Numbered from the stretch's first letter, positions 18,714 to 28,973 are shown. The stretch: DNA of 64,000 nt from Acinetobacter indicus CIP 110367 (GCF_000488255.1 NZ_KI530756.1:186001-250000); one strand, 5' to 3'. The notes: generated by a model from the sequence alone, not told the origin. Made by a program: numbers and translations.

Positions 18714-19628
18714 TTAAAACAGATAAGGTCGGATAAAAATCAGGAAGAATAGCCCCAGCATCAGCACCCATTTTAAAATGTAATACAGGGTCCGGTTTCT
18801 GGCTTTCAGGGCCTTGGCCTGAATCCGGATCTGATAAACATAGGCAAAGACTTTATTCAGGCCGCCGGTACGATCGCCAACTTCATTGGGCGAGCTGGCT
18901 GCCGTCATCACCTTTTTACCAAACCAGTGATTAAACTTTTGCATCCAACGGGTAGTTAACGGCCGCTCGACATCGGCAAAGAAAATAATCCGGTTTTGCG
19001 TAGTACCATTTTCAGCATAGTGAATATAGGTTTCATCAAATACCACACTTTCACCATCACGCCATGAATAGCGCTGGCCATCGACATCAATAAAACAGCG
19101 CTCATCATTCGGGGTCATTAAGCCCAAATGATAACGCAGCGAACCGGCATAAGGATCGCGATGCCGGACCAGGCGGCTGTCCGGTGCCAGTTCGGTAAAC
19201 ATTGCCGCTTTGATACTTGGCAAGGTTTTTAATAAAGCCGTGGTTTTCGGGCACAGCTCGGCCGCAGAAGGATGCGCGGTGTCATACCATTTCAGGTAAA
19301 AGCGTTTCCAGCCAGTTTTAAAGAAAGAATTAAACCCCAGATCATCATATTTGCTGGAGGCCTTGATGCCGCCTTGTTCATACAGCGCTTTGGCCTCATC
19401 GCGAATGATCTCCCAATGTTCATCTAGCACTTTTAAATCCTGAAAATGCTGGGTGTCGATATAGGGCTGATTCGGTACGCGCGAAAAACGGTACATCAGA
19501 AAATTAATCGGGGCGAACAGGGTCGAATGGTCAAAGAACTGACGATAAAACGAATGCCGAACTTTGCCGCGTTGCTGGATATAAAACGCTGAAATGACAA
19601 AGATGGCCAGAATAATCCACTTAAGCAT
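18714..19628 (-). CDS. LpxO-like aspartyl/asparaginyl beta-hydroxylase family protein
   Basis: This is a membrane-anchored Fe(II)/2-oxoglutarate dioxygenase. Family members such as LpxO hydroxylate the 2-position of a lipid A acyl chain. The visible catalytic core is SRLVRHRDPYAGSLRYHLGL (metal-binding His and Asp), GQRYSWRDGESVVFDETYIH and the distal His/Arg region YAENGTTQNRIIFFADVERP. Hydrophobic helices lie at the N terminus (LKWIILAIFVISAFYI) and C terminus. The ATG at 19628 (MLKWII) gives 304 residues. Lipid A is the likely substrate by family and by membrane anchoring, but the family also contains protein hydroxylases. Confidence 0.82.
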   Translation of the reverse strand: MLKWIILAIFVISAFYIQQRGKVRHSFYRQFFDHSTLFAPINFLMYRFSRVPNQPYIDTQHFQDLKVLDEHWEIIRDEAKALYEQGGIKASSKYDDLGFNSFFKTGWKRFYLKWYDTAHPSAAELCPKTTALLKTLPSIKAAMFTELAPDSRLVRHRDPYAGSLRYHLGLMTPNDERCFIDVDGQRYSWRDGESVVFDETYIHYAENGTTQNRIIFFADVERPLTTRWMQKFNHWFGKKVMTAASSPNEVGDRTGGLNKVFAYVYQIRIQAKALKARNRTLYYILKWVLMLGLFFLIFIRPYLF

Positions 19629-20117
19629 AGCAACATCCGGGAAATTGCCGCCCTGTACAGGGACAACAGACAAGCCAAAATATCTGCGAGTATAACAAAT
19701 TTAGCCAGGCCAATCAGCCAGGCGTTTAAGACACAGCGTTGCAAAACTGGCGCTGTTCAGGTGCTTGCAATGCCCTGTCCATTCACACAAATTGACTTTT
19801 TTGACCAAAACACCACAACTCCGGCATGGGCAGTAGCAGCTTTTTCCGTTATAAACAGAAGGCAACCGCGCCAAAAAAGTAAAACTGAAACAAGTACTTC
19901 ATCTGCTTTTAAGCGAAATAAGCAGGAGAAGAAAGGGAACAAGACCTTGATTGGGCATAGAAAAATTGATGACCCTTGCGTCACGGCTTGATACAACTTG
20001 TTATGTTCTTTTTCGATATAGTTATCGTAAGATTAGCGAGGCATAGAAGTGTGCGGGAAATGCACACTCGCTTCACAACATCAACTTAGAAATCCTCCAA
20101 AATAAAGGAGATCAGGC
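19629..20117. promoter_or_regulatory. Intergenic region with structured fadBA leader
   Basis: These 489 bases hold no supported gene. The last 130 bases lead into fadB. They contain an inverted repeat CGATA/TATCG at 20014-20027 and a bulged stem-loop at 20035-20072, where AGCGAG pairs with CTCGCT and TGTGC with GCACA around the loop, with a one-sided bulge of nine bases. TTGATA and TTATGTT near 19989-20006 could be promoter elements. The fadB ribosome-binding site is AAAGGAGATCAGGC before the ATG at 20118. Confidence 0.5.
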
Positions 20118-22271
20118 ATGATCCACGCTGGCAATGCCATTACCGTCCAAATGCTTTCGGACGGAATTGCAGAATTCCGCTTTGACTTACAAGGTGAGTC
20201 GGTCAACAAATTTAACCGTGCAACGATTGAAGATTTTAAAGCTGCAATTGACGCTGTCAAAGCCAATAGTGAAATTAAAGGCTTGGTGGTCACTTCAGGC
20301 AAATCGACCTTCATCGTGGGTGCAGATATCACTGAGTTTGGTGAAAACTTCGCACAAGGTGAACAAGCAATTGTGGAATGGGCGTTGCCTGTTCACGACA
20401 TCTTCAATGCTTTTGAAGATCTAGATATTCCTAAAGTCGCTGCCATTAATGGTATGGCGCTGGGTGGCGGTTTTGAAATGTGTCTGGTCTGTGACTACCG
20501 TGTCATGTCCGAACAGGCGCAAGTCGGCCTGCCAGAAATCAAGCTGGGAATCTTCCCAGGCTTTGGTGGTACAGTACGTTTAAGTCGTTTAATCGGGATC
20601 GACAATGCGGTGGAATGGATGGCAATGGCCAATCCGAAAAAACCAGCCGCAGCATTAAAAGATGGTGCAGTAGATGCCGTTGTTGCCGCGGACAAACTGA
20701 CTGAAGCAGCGGTTGATCTAGCTAAACAGGCAGCAGCTGGCCGTCTGGACTGGAAAGCCAAGCGTCAGGAAAAACTCGATCCGGTGAAATTGAACCCGCT
20801 GGAACAGATGATGGCGTTCAACACGGCCAAAGGTGCGGTATTAGCCAAAGCGAATCCTGCACAATACCCAGCACCAAAACTCATGCTGGATTCTTTACAA
20901 GCAGGTGCAAGCTTGCCACGTAATGACGCGCTCAAAGCTGAAGCTGAAGGCTTTGCTAAAGCTGCTGTAACGCCTCAAGCAGGTGCGTTGATTGGTTTGT
21001 TTATCAACGACCAAGTGGTGAAAAAGACCTCGAAAAAATATGAAAAAGGTGCACATCCTGTGAACCAAGCGGCTGTACTCGGCGCGGGTATCATGGGCGG
21101 TGGTATTGCTTACCAAGCGGCAAGCAAAGGCACACCAATTATCATGAAAGACATCGGCAACCCACAATTAGCATTGGGGATGTCTGAAGCAAACAAATTG
21201 CTGACCAAGCAAGTTGAACGTAAAAAAATGACACCTGCCAAAATGGGTGAAACTTTGGCACGTATCCGCCCAACTTTAAGCTATGACGAGTTTAAAGAAG
21301 TGGATATCGTGATTGAAGCCGTGACTGAAAATCCAAAAGTCAAAGGCATTGTGTTGGCTGAAACTGAGAAAAATGTTCGTGACAACACGATCATTGCTTC
21401 AAATACTTCAACCATTTCAATCACACGTTTGGCTGAAAACCTACAACGTCCAGAAAACTTTGTCGGCATGCACTTCTTTAACCCAGTGCACATGATGCCA
21501 TTGGTAGAAGTGATTCGTGGTGAAAAAACCTCACCTGAAGCGATTGCGACCACTGTCGTTCTTGCTCAGAAAATGGGTAAAACACCAATCGTAGTGAATG
21601 ACTGCCCAGGCTTCTTGGTGAACCGCGTATTGTTCCCTTACTTTGGTGCATTCGACTTGTTACTGAAAGATGGTGCAGACTTCCAGCAAGTCGACAAAGT
21701 CATGGAAAAATTCGGCTGGCCAATGGGTCCTGCATACTTAATTGACGTTGTTGGTATCGACACGGGCGTTCACGGTGCAGAAGTTATGGCAGAAGGTTTC
21801 CCTGACCGCATGAAGCCTGACTATAAAGGCTCAATCCAAGTCATGTACGAAAACAAACGTCTTGGTCAAAAAAATGACGTTGGTTTCTACAAATATGAAT
21901 TGGATCGCAAAGGCAAAAAAGCCAAAGTGGTTGATCCAACTGCATACGAGCTTGTAGCATCTGTGGCAACTACTGAAAAACGTGAATTTGATGCACAAGA
22001 AATCATTGACCGTATGATGCTGGCGTTCTGTAACGAAACTGTTCGTTGCTTAGAAGACAACATTGTGGCAACACCATCTGAAGCAGATATGGCGATGATT
22101 ATGGGTGTAGGTTTCCCTCCATTCCGCGGTGGTCCATGCCGTTACATCGACCAAACAGGTGTTGCTGAATACGTTGCGCTTTGCGACAAATATGCACACT
22201 TAGGAAAAGCTTATGAAGCGCCACAAATGTTGCGTGACATGGCTGCTAACAACAAAAAATTCTACGGTTAA
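20118..22271 (+). CDS. fadB: Fatty acid oxidation complex alpha subunit FadB
   Basis: FadB carries enoyl-CoA hydratase and L-3-hydroxyacyl-CoA dehydrogenase activities (with isomerase/epimerase functions in this class) and forms an alpha2-beta2 complex with FadA for beta-oxidation. The hydratase domain fills residues 1 to about 190, with [20 protein letters not shown] and [18 protein letters not shown], including the catalytic glutamates. The NAD-binding fold begins at [19 protein letters not shown]. The dehydrogenase motif is [18 protein letters not shown], followed by [12 protein letters not shown]. The length of 717 is typical. fadA follows after 12 bases. Confidence 0.97.
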   Translation: MIHAGNAITVQMLSDGIAEFRFDLQGESVNKFNRATIEDFKAAIDAVKANSEIKGLVVTSGKSTFIVGADITEFGENFAQGEQAIVEWALPVHDIFNAFEDLDIPKVAAINGMALGGGFEMCLVCDYRVMSEQAQVGLPEIKLGIFPGFGGTVRLSRLIGIDNAVEWMAMANPKKPAAALKDGAVDAVVAADKLTEAAVDLAKQAAAGRLDWKAKRQEKLDPVKLNPLEQMMAFNTAKGAVLAKANPAQYPAPKLMLDSLQAGASLPRNDALKAEAEGFAKAAVTPQAGALIGLFINDQVVKKTSKKYEKGAHPVNQAAVLGAGIMGGGIAYQAASKGTPIIMKDIGNPQLALGMSEANKLLTKQVERKKMTPAKMGETLARIRPTLSYDEFKEVDIVIEAVTENPKVKGIVLAETEKNVRDNTIIASNTSTISITRLAENLQRPENFVGMHFFNPVHMMPLVEVIRGEKTSPEAIATTVVLAQKMGKTPIVVNDCPGFLVNRVLFPYFGAFDLLLKDGADFQQVDKVMEKFGWPMGPAYLIDVVGIDTGVHGAEVMAEGFPDRMKPDYKGSIQVMYENKRLGQKNDVGFYKYELDRKGKKAKVVDPTAYELVASVATTEKREFDAQEIIDRMMLAFCNETVRCLEDNIVATPSEADMAMIMGVGFPPFRGGPCRYIDQTGVAEYVALCDKYAHLGKAYEAPQMLRDMAANNKKFYG

Positions 22272-22283
22272 GGAGCAACGTGA

Positions 22284-23456
<1,173 letters not shown>

Positions 23457-23473
23457 TCTTTAAATACTTAGAT

Positions 23474-23505
23474 AAAAAAATCCCCGTTTGATACGGGGAT
23501 TTTTT
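23474..23505 (+). terminator. Terminator after fadBA
   Basis: TCCCCGT pairs with ACGGGGA across a five-base loop; seven A precede and six T follow, giving a strong intrinsic terminator. Confidence 0.92.
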
Positions 23506-23534
23506 ATATTCGCGAAAATTATTCAAAACAAAAC

Positions 23535-23560
23535 GCCCCATGTGCTACATCGGGCATTTT
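23535..23560 (-). terminator. Terminator after the purine permease gene
   Basis: GCCCCATGT pairs with ACATCGGGC (one mismatch) around a three-base loop. On the minus strand it is followed by GTTTTGTTTTG, suiting the leftward permease gene. Confidence 0.65.
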
Positions 23561-23606
23561 TAAATTGCATCTCAATCACGACTGAAGCAAGCTTCAGCTC
23601 ATCGCC

Positions 23607-24968
23607 TTAATGTTCGGGCTTGGCCACTGTGGTTAACACTGGCTCAACCGTTGTCCTTTTACCAAAATGAAGATGGTTAAACAGGATATTCAGGAAAATC
23701 GCCATCACACAGGTCGAGCTAATGCCCGAATGGAACAGGGTTTTAAACCAGGTTGGAAACTGGGCATAGAAGGAATGATCAATAATTGGAATCATCCCGG
23801 CAGCCAGAGACGTCGCGACAATAATCAGGTTTTTCTGATCGGTATAGTCCAGTTTAGATAAAGTACGAATTCCGCTGGCCGCCACTGTACCAAATAGGAC
23901 CAGACCAGCGCCGCCTAATACCGGCGTAGGAATGGAAGCAATAATACGGCCCATAATCGGTAGCAGGCCCAAGATCACCAGAATCAGGCCACCGGCAGCT
24001 ACCACAAAGCGGCTTTTCACACCGGTAATCGCCACCAGTCCCACGTTCTGGGCAAAGGCACTTTGCATAAAGGTGCCAAAGAAGGGCGCTACTGCTGAGG
24101 AAATCATATCGGCGCGCAGGCCATTGGCAATACGCTTGTCATCTACTTTGGCACCGACTATATCTCCCACCGCAATAATATCAGCTGTGGTTTCAGTTAA
24201 AACCACCACCATCACAATGGTCATGGCCAGAATTGCGGACAGATGAAAAGTTGGTGCGCCAAAGGCTAAAAAGTCAGGAAAGGCAAACCAGGCGCCCTCA
24301 CCCACTTTGGAAAAATCGCCAAAACCCAAAGCATAAGCCAGAATCGAACCGATCAGAATTGCCAGTAAAATTCCGGTACGGCGAATGGTTTCAGAACCAA
24401 AACGGCTTAGAAGCAGCAAAATCCCCAGGGTCATGGCGGCCAGACCAATATTTTGCATAGAACCCCAGTCGGGTGCATTGCTATTGCCGCCCATAATCCA
24501 GCGCACAGCCACCGGCAATAAAGACAGGCCGATGATGGTAATCACACAGCCGGTCACCACCGGTGGAAAGAAACGGATAATCTTGGCAAAAAACGGCGCC
24601 AGCAATAACCCGATTAAGGAGGAGGCAATCACCGCGCCCAGAATGGCATTAAAACCGCCACCCGTGGTGGCAATACCCACCATGGTGGCTACGCCGGCAA
24701 AGGACACGCCTTGTACCAGTGGCAAGCGTGCCCCGAAATATTTCACCCCCAAGGTTTGTAACAGGGTCGCCAGTCCGCCCATAAATAATGAAGCAGTAAT
24801 CAAAATCCCGATTTGCGCAGCAGTTAAACCGGCCGCTGTGCCGACAATTAATGGCGGTGCCACAATACCGCCATACATGGTTAATACATGCTGTAAGCCA
24901 TAAGTCAGGCTTTTTCCTGTCCCTAAAAATTCATCTTCGGGCGAAATATTCTGTTTGCTCGTTGTCAT
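23607..24968 (-). CDS. NCS2-family purine permease (xanthine/uric acid type)
   Basis: This 453-residue inner-membrane symporter belongs to the nucleobase-cation-symporter-2 family. The QH motif (YGLQHVLTMYGG) near residue 30 and the signature VVVLTETTADIIAVGDI are visible, with about 14 hydrophobic segments. The overall resemblance is to proton-driven xanthine or urate carriers (XanP, XanQ, UacT) rather than to uracil permeases, but the substrate is not certain. I start at the ATG at 24968 (MTTSKQ). A palindrome 66-88 bases upstream may be a regulatory site. No purine catabolic gene is adjacent. Confidence 0.85.
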   Translation of the reverse strand: MTTSKQNISPEDEFLGTGKSLTYGLQHVLTMYGGIVAPPLIVGTAAGLTAAQIGILITASLFMGGLATLLQTLGVKYFGARLPLVQGVSFAGVATMVGIATTGGGFNAILGAVIASSLIGLLLAPFFAKIIRFFPPVVTGCVITIIGLSLLPVAVRWIMGGNSNAPDWGSMQNIGLAAMTLGILLLLSRFGSETIRRTGILLAILIGSILAYALGFGDFSKVGEGAWFAFPDFLAFGAPTFHLSAILAMTIVMVVVLTETTADIIAVGDIVGAKVDDKRIANGLRADMISSAVAPFFGTFMQSAFAQNVGLVAITGVKSRFVVAAGGLILVILGLLPIMGRIIASIPTPVLGGAGLVLFGTVAASGIRTLSKLDYTDQKNLIIVATSLAAGMIPIIDHSFYAQFPTWFKTLFHSGISSTCVMAIFLNILFNHLHFGKRTTVEPVLTTVAKPEH

Positions 24969-25511
24969 ATGTAGCCCCACGCCGCAGCTTAGTGATGCTT
25001 TTCTCTGAAGCCATCCTTAAAAATATACTGGCCCTTGCCTGCATGTTGCAGACAAGCGCGATTCCTGCGGGATTGGAGCAATTACTATGCCATTTTAAAA
25101 AATCTGGCGGATTTTGCTGGTAAATCGGCACTAACATGAGGATGAGATGAACTAGTTAAAGACAGGAAAAAATAGAGAGATGCTTTCTAAAATTTTAGAA
25201 TTTTATCAATTACTTAGACTAATTTTTTTCATTCATAATTTTATTTTTCTACTCTGTTTAAGTAGATCACGCACGATGCTGTCCATGTATATAACTTGTA
25301 GCCATCCACACCCTGAAAAAGCGCTAGAGACTGTACAGTCACAGTGCATTTTCATAGCCATCTCGGCCAGCAGCAGCACTAAAATATATCCTGAGCCCGT
25401 GACTCTATGATCGTTAAGGATACACCTTACATCTACCGATACTGCCTCATCACGGTATTGGGGCAGTATTAAGCTTTGGCTTAAAACAGGTGCAAGAAGT
25501 TGAGCTGTTGC
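24969..25511. other. Intergenic region upstream of purine permease
   Basis: These 543 bases hold no convincing gene; the short open frames have poor start contexts and no recognisable products. Two inverted repeats stand out: CTTGCCTGCA / TGCAGACAAG at 25034-25056 on the permease side, and ATACTGCC / GGCAGTAT at 25439-25469 just beyond the end of the leftward gene at 25512. The second has no T run and may be an mRNA-end stem or an operator. Confidence 0.5.
25034..25056 (-). promoter_or_regulatory. Candidate operator upstream of purine permease
   Basis: Ten-base arms CTTGCCTGCA and TGCAGACAAG pair with one mismatch around TGT. The site lies 66-88 bases before the permease start codon, a usual position for a repressor or activator site. 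The cognate regulator is not known. Confidence 0.35.
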
Positions 25512-26261
25512 TTATAGCTTTTCAGCCAATGCCTGCTGATGCGCCTGGGTAATGTCCTGCATTTGCTGATTCAGCTTGAGCATGTCCTGATAGGCCTGAT
25601 TAAACTGTTTCAGGCCTGCATCTTCATAGAACATAAACAGGTTGTTTTTCATTTCCCAGCGATTATTTTTTAGAATCCCAAGCAGCACATAGGCCTGACT
25701 CAGGCTTTGTTTTTCCAGCTCAAACAGCACCGTGCCTTCATCATTCTGGCGGCTTTCCAGCAGAGATTCACTTAACTGACGGCGCAGGTGCGATTTAATC
25801 GGTAATTCTTCAATTTGGACCAGCGCCTGTGCTTCATGTTCAGTCAGATGCTCCTGATATAGCTCCATCATAGCCTTGACCTGTGACAGCATGGCTTCAG
25901 TTTCGGCATAGTCCTGTTTTTTATCTTCATTCAGGCGTTTAATATCCAGAAACTGATCCCATTGCAACGCTTTCAGTTCGCGTAAATAGCTATTACGCGC
26001 TTCGGCACTTTGCACCAGATGGCTAATCACAAATTCAGCCATCAGGGCATAATCACCGCTTAAACGCGGATCGGACGGATCAACCTGAATCGGGGTCGAC
26101 CAATCCTGCGCCTGTACATAAATCTGCTCGGCCTTTTCATACAGTACGTTCTGATATTCGTGTAATTGGGTCAGTTCTTTTTGTTGTGCCTGATATTGAT
26201 AAAACATCAATCCAAACACGGCACAGGTCACGAGGACGATGATCCACACTATACGTCGCAT
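25512..26261 (-). CDS. Membrane-anchored coiled-coil protein of unknown function
   Basis: I do not recognise this family. From the ATG at 26261 (preceded by AGGACAGGAT) the product has 249 residues. A single N-terminal membrane segment (RIVWIIVLVTCAVFGLMFY) has basic residues before it, so the rest should lie in the periplasm. The remainder is rich in Gln, Glu, Leu and Lys with long predicted helices (for example residues 30-60, 120-175 and 210-249), suggesting coiled coils. No cysteines, lipobox or catalytic motif are evident. It stands alone between the permease and the frnE-like gene. Confidence 0.7.
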   Translation of the reverse strand: MRRIVWIIVLVTCAVFGLMFYQYQAQQKELTQLHEYQNVLYEKAEQIYVQAQDWSTPIQVDPSDPRLSGDYALMAEFVISHLVQSAEARNSYLRELKALQWDQFLDIKRLNEDKKQDYAETEAMLSQVKAMMELYQEHLTEHEAQALVQIEELPIKSHLRRQLSESLLESRQNDEGTVLFELEKQSLSQAYVLLGILKNNRWEMKNNLFMFYEDAGLKQFNQAYQDMLKLNQQMQDITQAHQQALAEKL

Positions 26262-26544
26262 ATCCTGTCCTCTTGTTGTAGTTCTCGTTATCATAACGCT
26301 TTGTTGTTGTATCGCCCGTTTTTTAGACAAAATTATTCAACAAAGCACACAAAAGATCAAACAATAAAAATGACTTAAGTGATTTATTTTATTAAGCTAA
26401 TTTTTTATTGTTTAGCTCATTTTGGAAAAATATAAAGTGATGAGGATGAAAAATACGGTTTGCTGGCGGCAAAGTACCCATCTCGGCTTTAATTCAGGCA
26501 AATCATCCCCATCAATAGTTGAAAACAAGGCAAAGAGAATATTC

Positions 26545-27228
26545 ATGCGTGTAGATATCTGGTCCGATGTGGTCTGCCCTTTCTGTTATATCGGCAAAAA
26601 ACGTCTTGAAGCCGCGGCAGCACAGGTCGGCGTAGAACTTGAGGTGCACTGGCACAGTTTCCAGCTTGACCCCGACGCACCGGAACGTCAAGAAATTTCC
26701 AACTCTGAACGTCTGGCGCAAAAATATGGCCGTACCTTGGCAGAAGTAGAAGACATGCAGCGCAATATTGCCAGCATGGCTGCTGAAGAAGGTATCCAAT
26801 TTAACTGGGAACAGGCCAATTCCGGCAATACCTTAAATGCCCACCGCCTGATTCATCTGGCGCAAAGCAAAGGCTTGGGCAATGAAGCCAAGGAAGCCTT
26901 TTTCTACAGCTATATGACCCAAGGTCTAGCCATTGGCGAACGCGAAACGCTGGAAGATGTCGCTGCGCGTATCGGTTTAAACCCGGTGGAAGTCGATGAT
27001 GTGCTCGATTCTGATGCCTATGCCGATTTTGTGAAATTTGATCAGGATGTAGCGCGTGATCAGCTTAAAGTGACGGGCGTACCCTTTTTTGTATTTGACC
27101 AGCGCGTTGCTTTAGCCGGTGCCCAGCCACGGGAAGTGTTTGAACAGGTGCTGAAAAAAGCTTTGGAAACACCTACAGACAACGGCGCGCAATGTCAGGA
27201 TGACCAGTGCGATGTACCGGAACAATAA
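26545..27228 (+). CDS. DsbA-family oxidoreductase, FrnE-like
   Basis: This is a cytoplasmic thioredoxin-fold protein of the DsbA/2-hydroxychromene-2-carboxylate isomerase group, closest in layout to FrnE. The CxxC active site is SDVVCPFCYIGKKRLE near the N terminus, and the cis-Pro region is KVTGVPFFVFDQRVALAGAQ near residue 195. An extra cysteine pair lies at the C terminus (CQDDQC), also reported for FrnE-type disulfide isomerases. The ATG at 26545 gives 227 residues and no signal peptide; the frame extends 41 codons upstream but without homology. An IS element begins 45 bases after the stop and has broken its terminator. Confidence 0.88.
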   Translation: MRVDIWSDVVCPFCYIGKKRLEAAAAQVGVELEVHWHSFQLDPDAPERQEISNSERLAQKYGRTLAEVEDMQRNIASMAAEEGIQFNWEQANSGNTLNAHRLIHLAQSKGLGNEAKEAFFYSYMTQGLAIGERETLEDVAARIGLNPVEVDDVLDSDAYADFVKFDQDVARDQLKVTGVPFFVFDQRVALAGAQPREVFEQVLKKALETPTDNGAQCQDDQCDVPEQ

Positions 27229-27327
27229 GTAGTTACATCCTTAAGCATCGCTGCCATAAAAAATCCCCTTACTGATCTGCACCCCGAAAGTTGGACACTC
27301 TTAGTCCAATTTGAAGGGTGCTTTTCT

Positions 27328-27888
27328 ATGGCTAAATATTCTCAACAGTTTAAACTTGAAGTTGTTCAAAATTATTTATCAAATAAAAATGATGATGGGT
27401 TTAGAAAAACAGCTAATAAATATAAATTAGACAGAGCTACTATTCGACAATGGGTTGCTATATACCAGACTCTTGGCGAAGACGGCTTGAAACCTCAATC
27501 TCATCGCATAACCTACTCTACAGAGTTCAAACTTAAAGTTGTTCTTAAAATATTGAATGATGGCTTGTCACTTATCGATGCTTTAAGATTTTTTAAATTA
27601 AAAGAAGTTGGAACTCTTTCTACATGGTTGCGCAAATATCAGGCACACGGTATAGATGGCTTAAAATCTAAGCCCAAAGGACGCCCCAAACAGATGCCAA
27701 AGCCACAGCGACCTAGAATTAAAACCTCACAAGAAGATCGAAATAAAACTCAAGAACAGCTACTTGAGGAATTGGCGTATCTACGGGCAGAGGTCGCTTA
27801 TCTAAAAAAGCGGAGAGCCTTGATTCAGAAGCGCAAAGAACAGGAAAAAGCCGAACAGCAACGGCTGCAAGATTCATATCTGAATTAA
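27328..27888 (+). CDS. IS3-family transposase OrfA (helix-turn-helix)
   Basis: The 186-residue product has two helix-turn-helix repeats, each starting like KYSQQFKLEVVQNYL and TYSTEFKLKVVLKIL, a linker of basic residues, and a C-terminal leucine-zipper-like helix (EELAYLRAEVAYLKKR). This is the layout of the longer IS150-type OrfA proteins that bind the inverted repeats. The slippery sequence A AAA AAG at 27804-27810 in codons CTA AAA AAG allows -1 frameshifting into the orfB phase, which is open from there. Confidence 0.93.
   Translation: MAKYSQQFKLEVVQNYLSNKNDDGFRKTANKYKLDRATIRQWVAIYQTLGEDGLKPQSHRITYSTEFKLKVVLKILNDGLSLIDALRFFKLKEVGTLSTWLRKYQAHGIDGLKSKPKGRPKQMPKPQRPRIKTSQEDRNKTQEQLLEELAYLRAEVAYLKKRRALIQKRKEQEKAEQQRLQDSYLN
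27804..27810 (+). promoter_or_regulatory. Programmed -1 frameshift heptamer A AAA AAG
   Basis: The heptamer sits in phase (CTA AAA AAG) in orfA. After slippage the reading frame is open without stops through to the orfB end at 28715, producing the OrfAB fusion that is the active transposase in IS3 elements. Confidence 0.85.
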
Positions 27889-27911
27889 GGCAAAGCTATC
27901 AATTAAGGCAC

Positions 27912-28715
27912 TTGTTACGTACATCAGAAATGGCTCGAAGCACTTACTTTTATCATGAGCAGCAATCAAAGCGTGAAGATAAATATAGTGACCTTAAACA
28001 GCAAATTAAGGCGATATATCATAAACATAAGGGACGATACGGGTATCGCAGGATTACACTTGCCTTGAAGAATTTGGGGTTTACCATTAACCATAAGTGT
28101 GTTCAACGCTTGATGCAGTCCATGCAGCTCAGATCATGTATTAGAGCTGTAAAGTATCGCTCTTATAAGGGGCAAATTGGTAAAATTGCCAAGAATGTGT
28201 TGCAGCGTCAATTCAAGGCAGACAAGCCCAATCAGAAGTGGGTAACAGATGTAACTGAATTTAATGTACGCGGTGAAAAACTTTATCTGTCACCCATCAT
28301 GGATTTGTTTAATGGTGAAATCATTGCGTTTCAGCTCCAACGTAGACCACTGTTTGGTTTAGTTAAAGATATGTTGAAAGATGCTATCGCCAAGCTCAGC
28401 TCGAATGATAAGCCAATTATTCATTCAGATCAGGGCTGGCAATATCAAATGAGATTTTATCAGCAACAGCTTCAACAGCACGGGCTTATTCAAAGTATGT
28501 CGCGTAAAGGTAACTGTCTGGACAACGCTTCAATGGAAAGCTTCTTTGGAATACTTAAATCAGAATGTTTCTATGGTGAGGAATTTAATTCAGTTGAAGA
28601 GTTGGAACAGACCGTGAAAGAATATATTCATTATTACAACCATGAACGAATCAAGGTTAAATTAAAAGGACTGAGTCCTGTAGAATACAGAACTCAGTCC
28701 TTAAAAGCTGCTTAA
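27912..28715 (+). CDS. IS3-family transposase OrfB (DDE integrase core)
   Basis: The 267-residue frame carries the rve integrase core. The DDE residues are in KWVTDVTEF, IIHSDQGWQY and NASMESFFGILKSE. The N-terminal part (KGRYGYRRITLALKNLG, the HTH_21 region) is typical of IS150/IS3 OrfB. The frame is nominally opened by TTG at 27912 or ATG at 27930, but it is mainly expressed as the C-terminal part of the OrfAB frameshift product starting at 27328. No internal stop or deletion is visible. Confidence 0.93.
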   Translation: MLRTSEMARSTYFYHEQQSKREDKYSDLKQQIKAIYHKHKGRYGYRRITLALKNLGFTINHKCVQRLMQSMQLRSCIRAVKYRSYKGQIGKIAKNVLQRQFKADKPNQKWVTDVTEFNVRGEKLYLSPIMDLFNGEIIAFQLQRRPLFGLVKDMLKDAIAKLSSNDKPIIHSDQGWQYQMRFYQQQLQQHGLIQSMSRKGNCLDNASMESFFGILKSECFYGEEFNSVEELEQTVKEYIHYYNHERIKVKLKGLSPVEYRTQSLKAA

Positions 28716-28772
28716 TCAAACCGTCCAACTTATTGGGGTCAGATCATTACCGGGGATTTTTTTCTATGTACT

Positions 28773-28973
28773 TTATTCCACCAGGAAACTGATTTTTAAA
28801 TTAACCCGATACTCGGTAATCTTATTGTCCTTAATCACCACTTTCTGTTCATTAATCCAGGCACCCTGCAGGTTTTTGACTGTTTCACCGACTTTGGCAA
28901 TGCCGCTTTGAATGGCATCTTCAAAACTTTTATTACTGCTGGCATTCACTTCTACTACTTTTGCAATCGCCAT
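28773..28973 (-). CDS. Dodecin (flavin-binding small protein)
   Basis: Dodecins are 65-70 residue proteins that assemble into hollow dodecamers and store or buffer flavins. From the ATG at 28973, preceded by GAGGGATCAATC, the product is 66 residues. The family pattern is clear: AKVVEVNASSNKSFEDAIQS, a central GAWINEQKVVIKDNKI with the flavin-stacking Trp, and a final strand YRVNLKISFLVE. Its downstream terminator was interrupted by the IS element that ends 26 bases beyond its stop codon. Confidence 0.92.
   Translation of the reverse strand: MAIAKVVEVNASSNKSFEDAIQSGIAKVGETVKNLQGAWINEQKVVIKDNKITEYRVNLKISFLVE

Larger units (their letters stand above)
27273..28746 (+). mobile_element. IS3-family insertion sequence (IS150-like subgroup), complete
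   Basis: The 1474-base element has imperfect 24-base terminal inverted repeats at 27273-27296 and 28723-28746; 19 of 24 positions match, starting TGATCTG and ending AGTTGGAC. It is flanked by a four-base direct repeat TTAC (27269-27272 and 28747-28750), the target duplication. It contains two overlapping-phase frames, orfA and orfB, with a canonical slippery heptamer between them, so transposase is made by -1 frameshifting as in other IS3 elements. Both frames are intact and the DDE residues are present, so the copy looks competent to move. The exact ISfinder name cannot be given without a search. Confidence 0.95.
27258..28763. terminator. Bidirectional terminator split by an insertion sequence
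   Basis: The left half (six A, TCCCC, TTAC) is at 27258-27272 and the right half (TTAC, CGGGGA, T run) at 28747-28763. Removing the IS and one TTAC copy restores a hairpin TCCCC / GGGGA with A and T tails, which would have served both the rightward frnE-like gene and the leftward dodecin gene. Confidence 0.85.

Noticed and set aside
19761..19991. 76-codon plus-strand ORF upstream of fadB
   Set aside because: It has no ribosome-binding site and its product is Lys/Thr/Asn-rich without features; the region looks intergenic.
24385..24903. 172-codon plus-strand frame
   Set aside because: It is antisense to the purine permease, and the permease has unambiguous family motifs and membrane topology.
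25180..25410. 76-codon plus-strand ORF between permease and the coiled-coil gene
   Set aside because: Poor start context and a hydrophobic, low-quality product from an A+T-rich stretch; no support.
25439..25469. Inverted repeat ATACTGCC/GGCAGTAT as a terminator
   Set aside because: There is no T run on either side, so an intrinsic terminator is not supported; it remains only a possible stem or operator.
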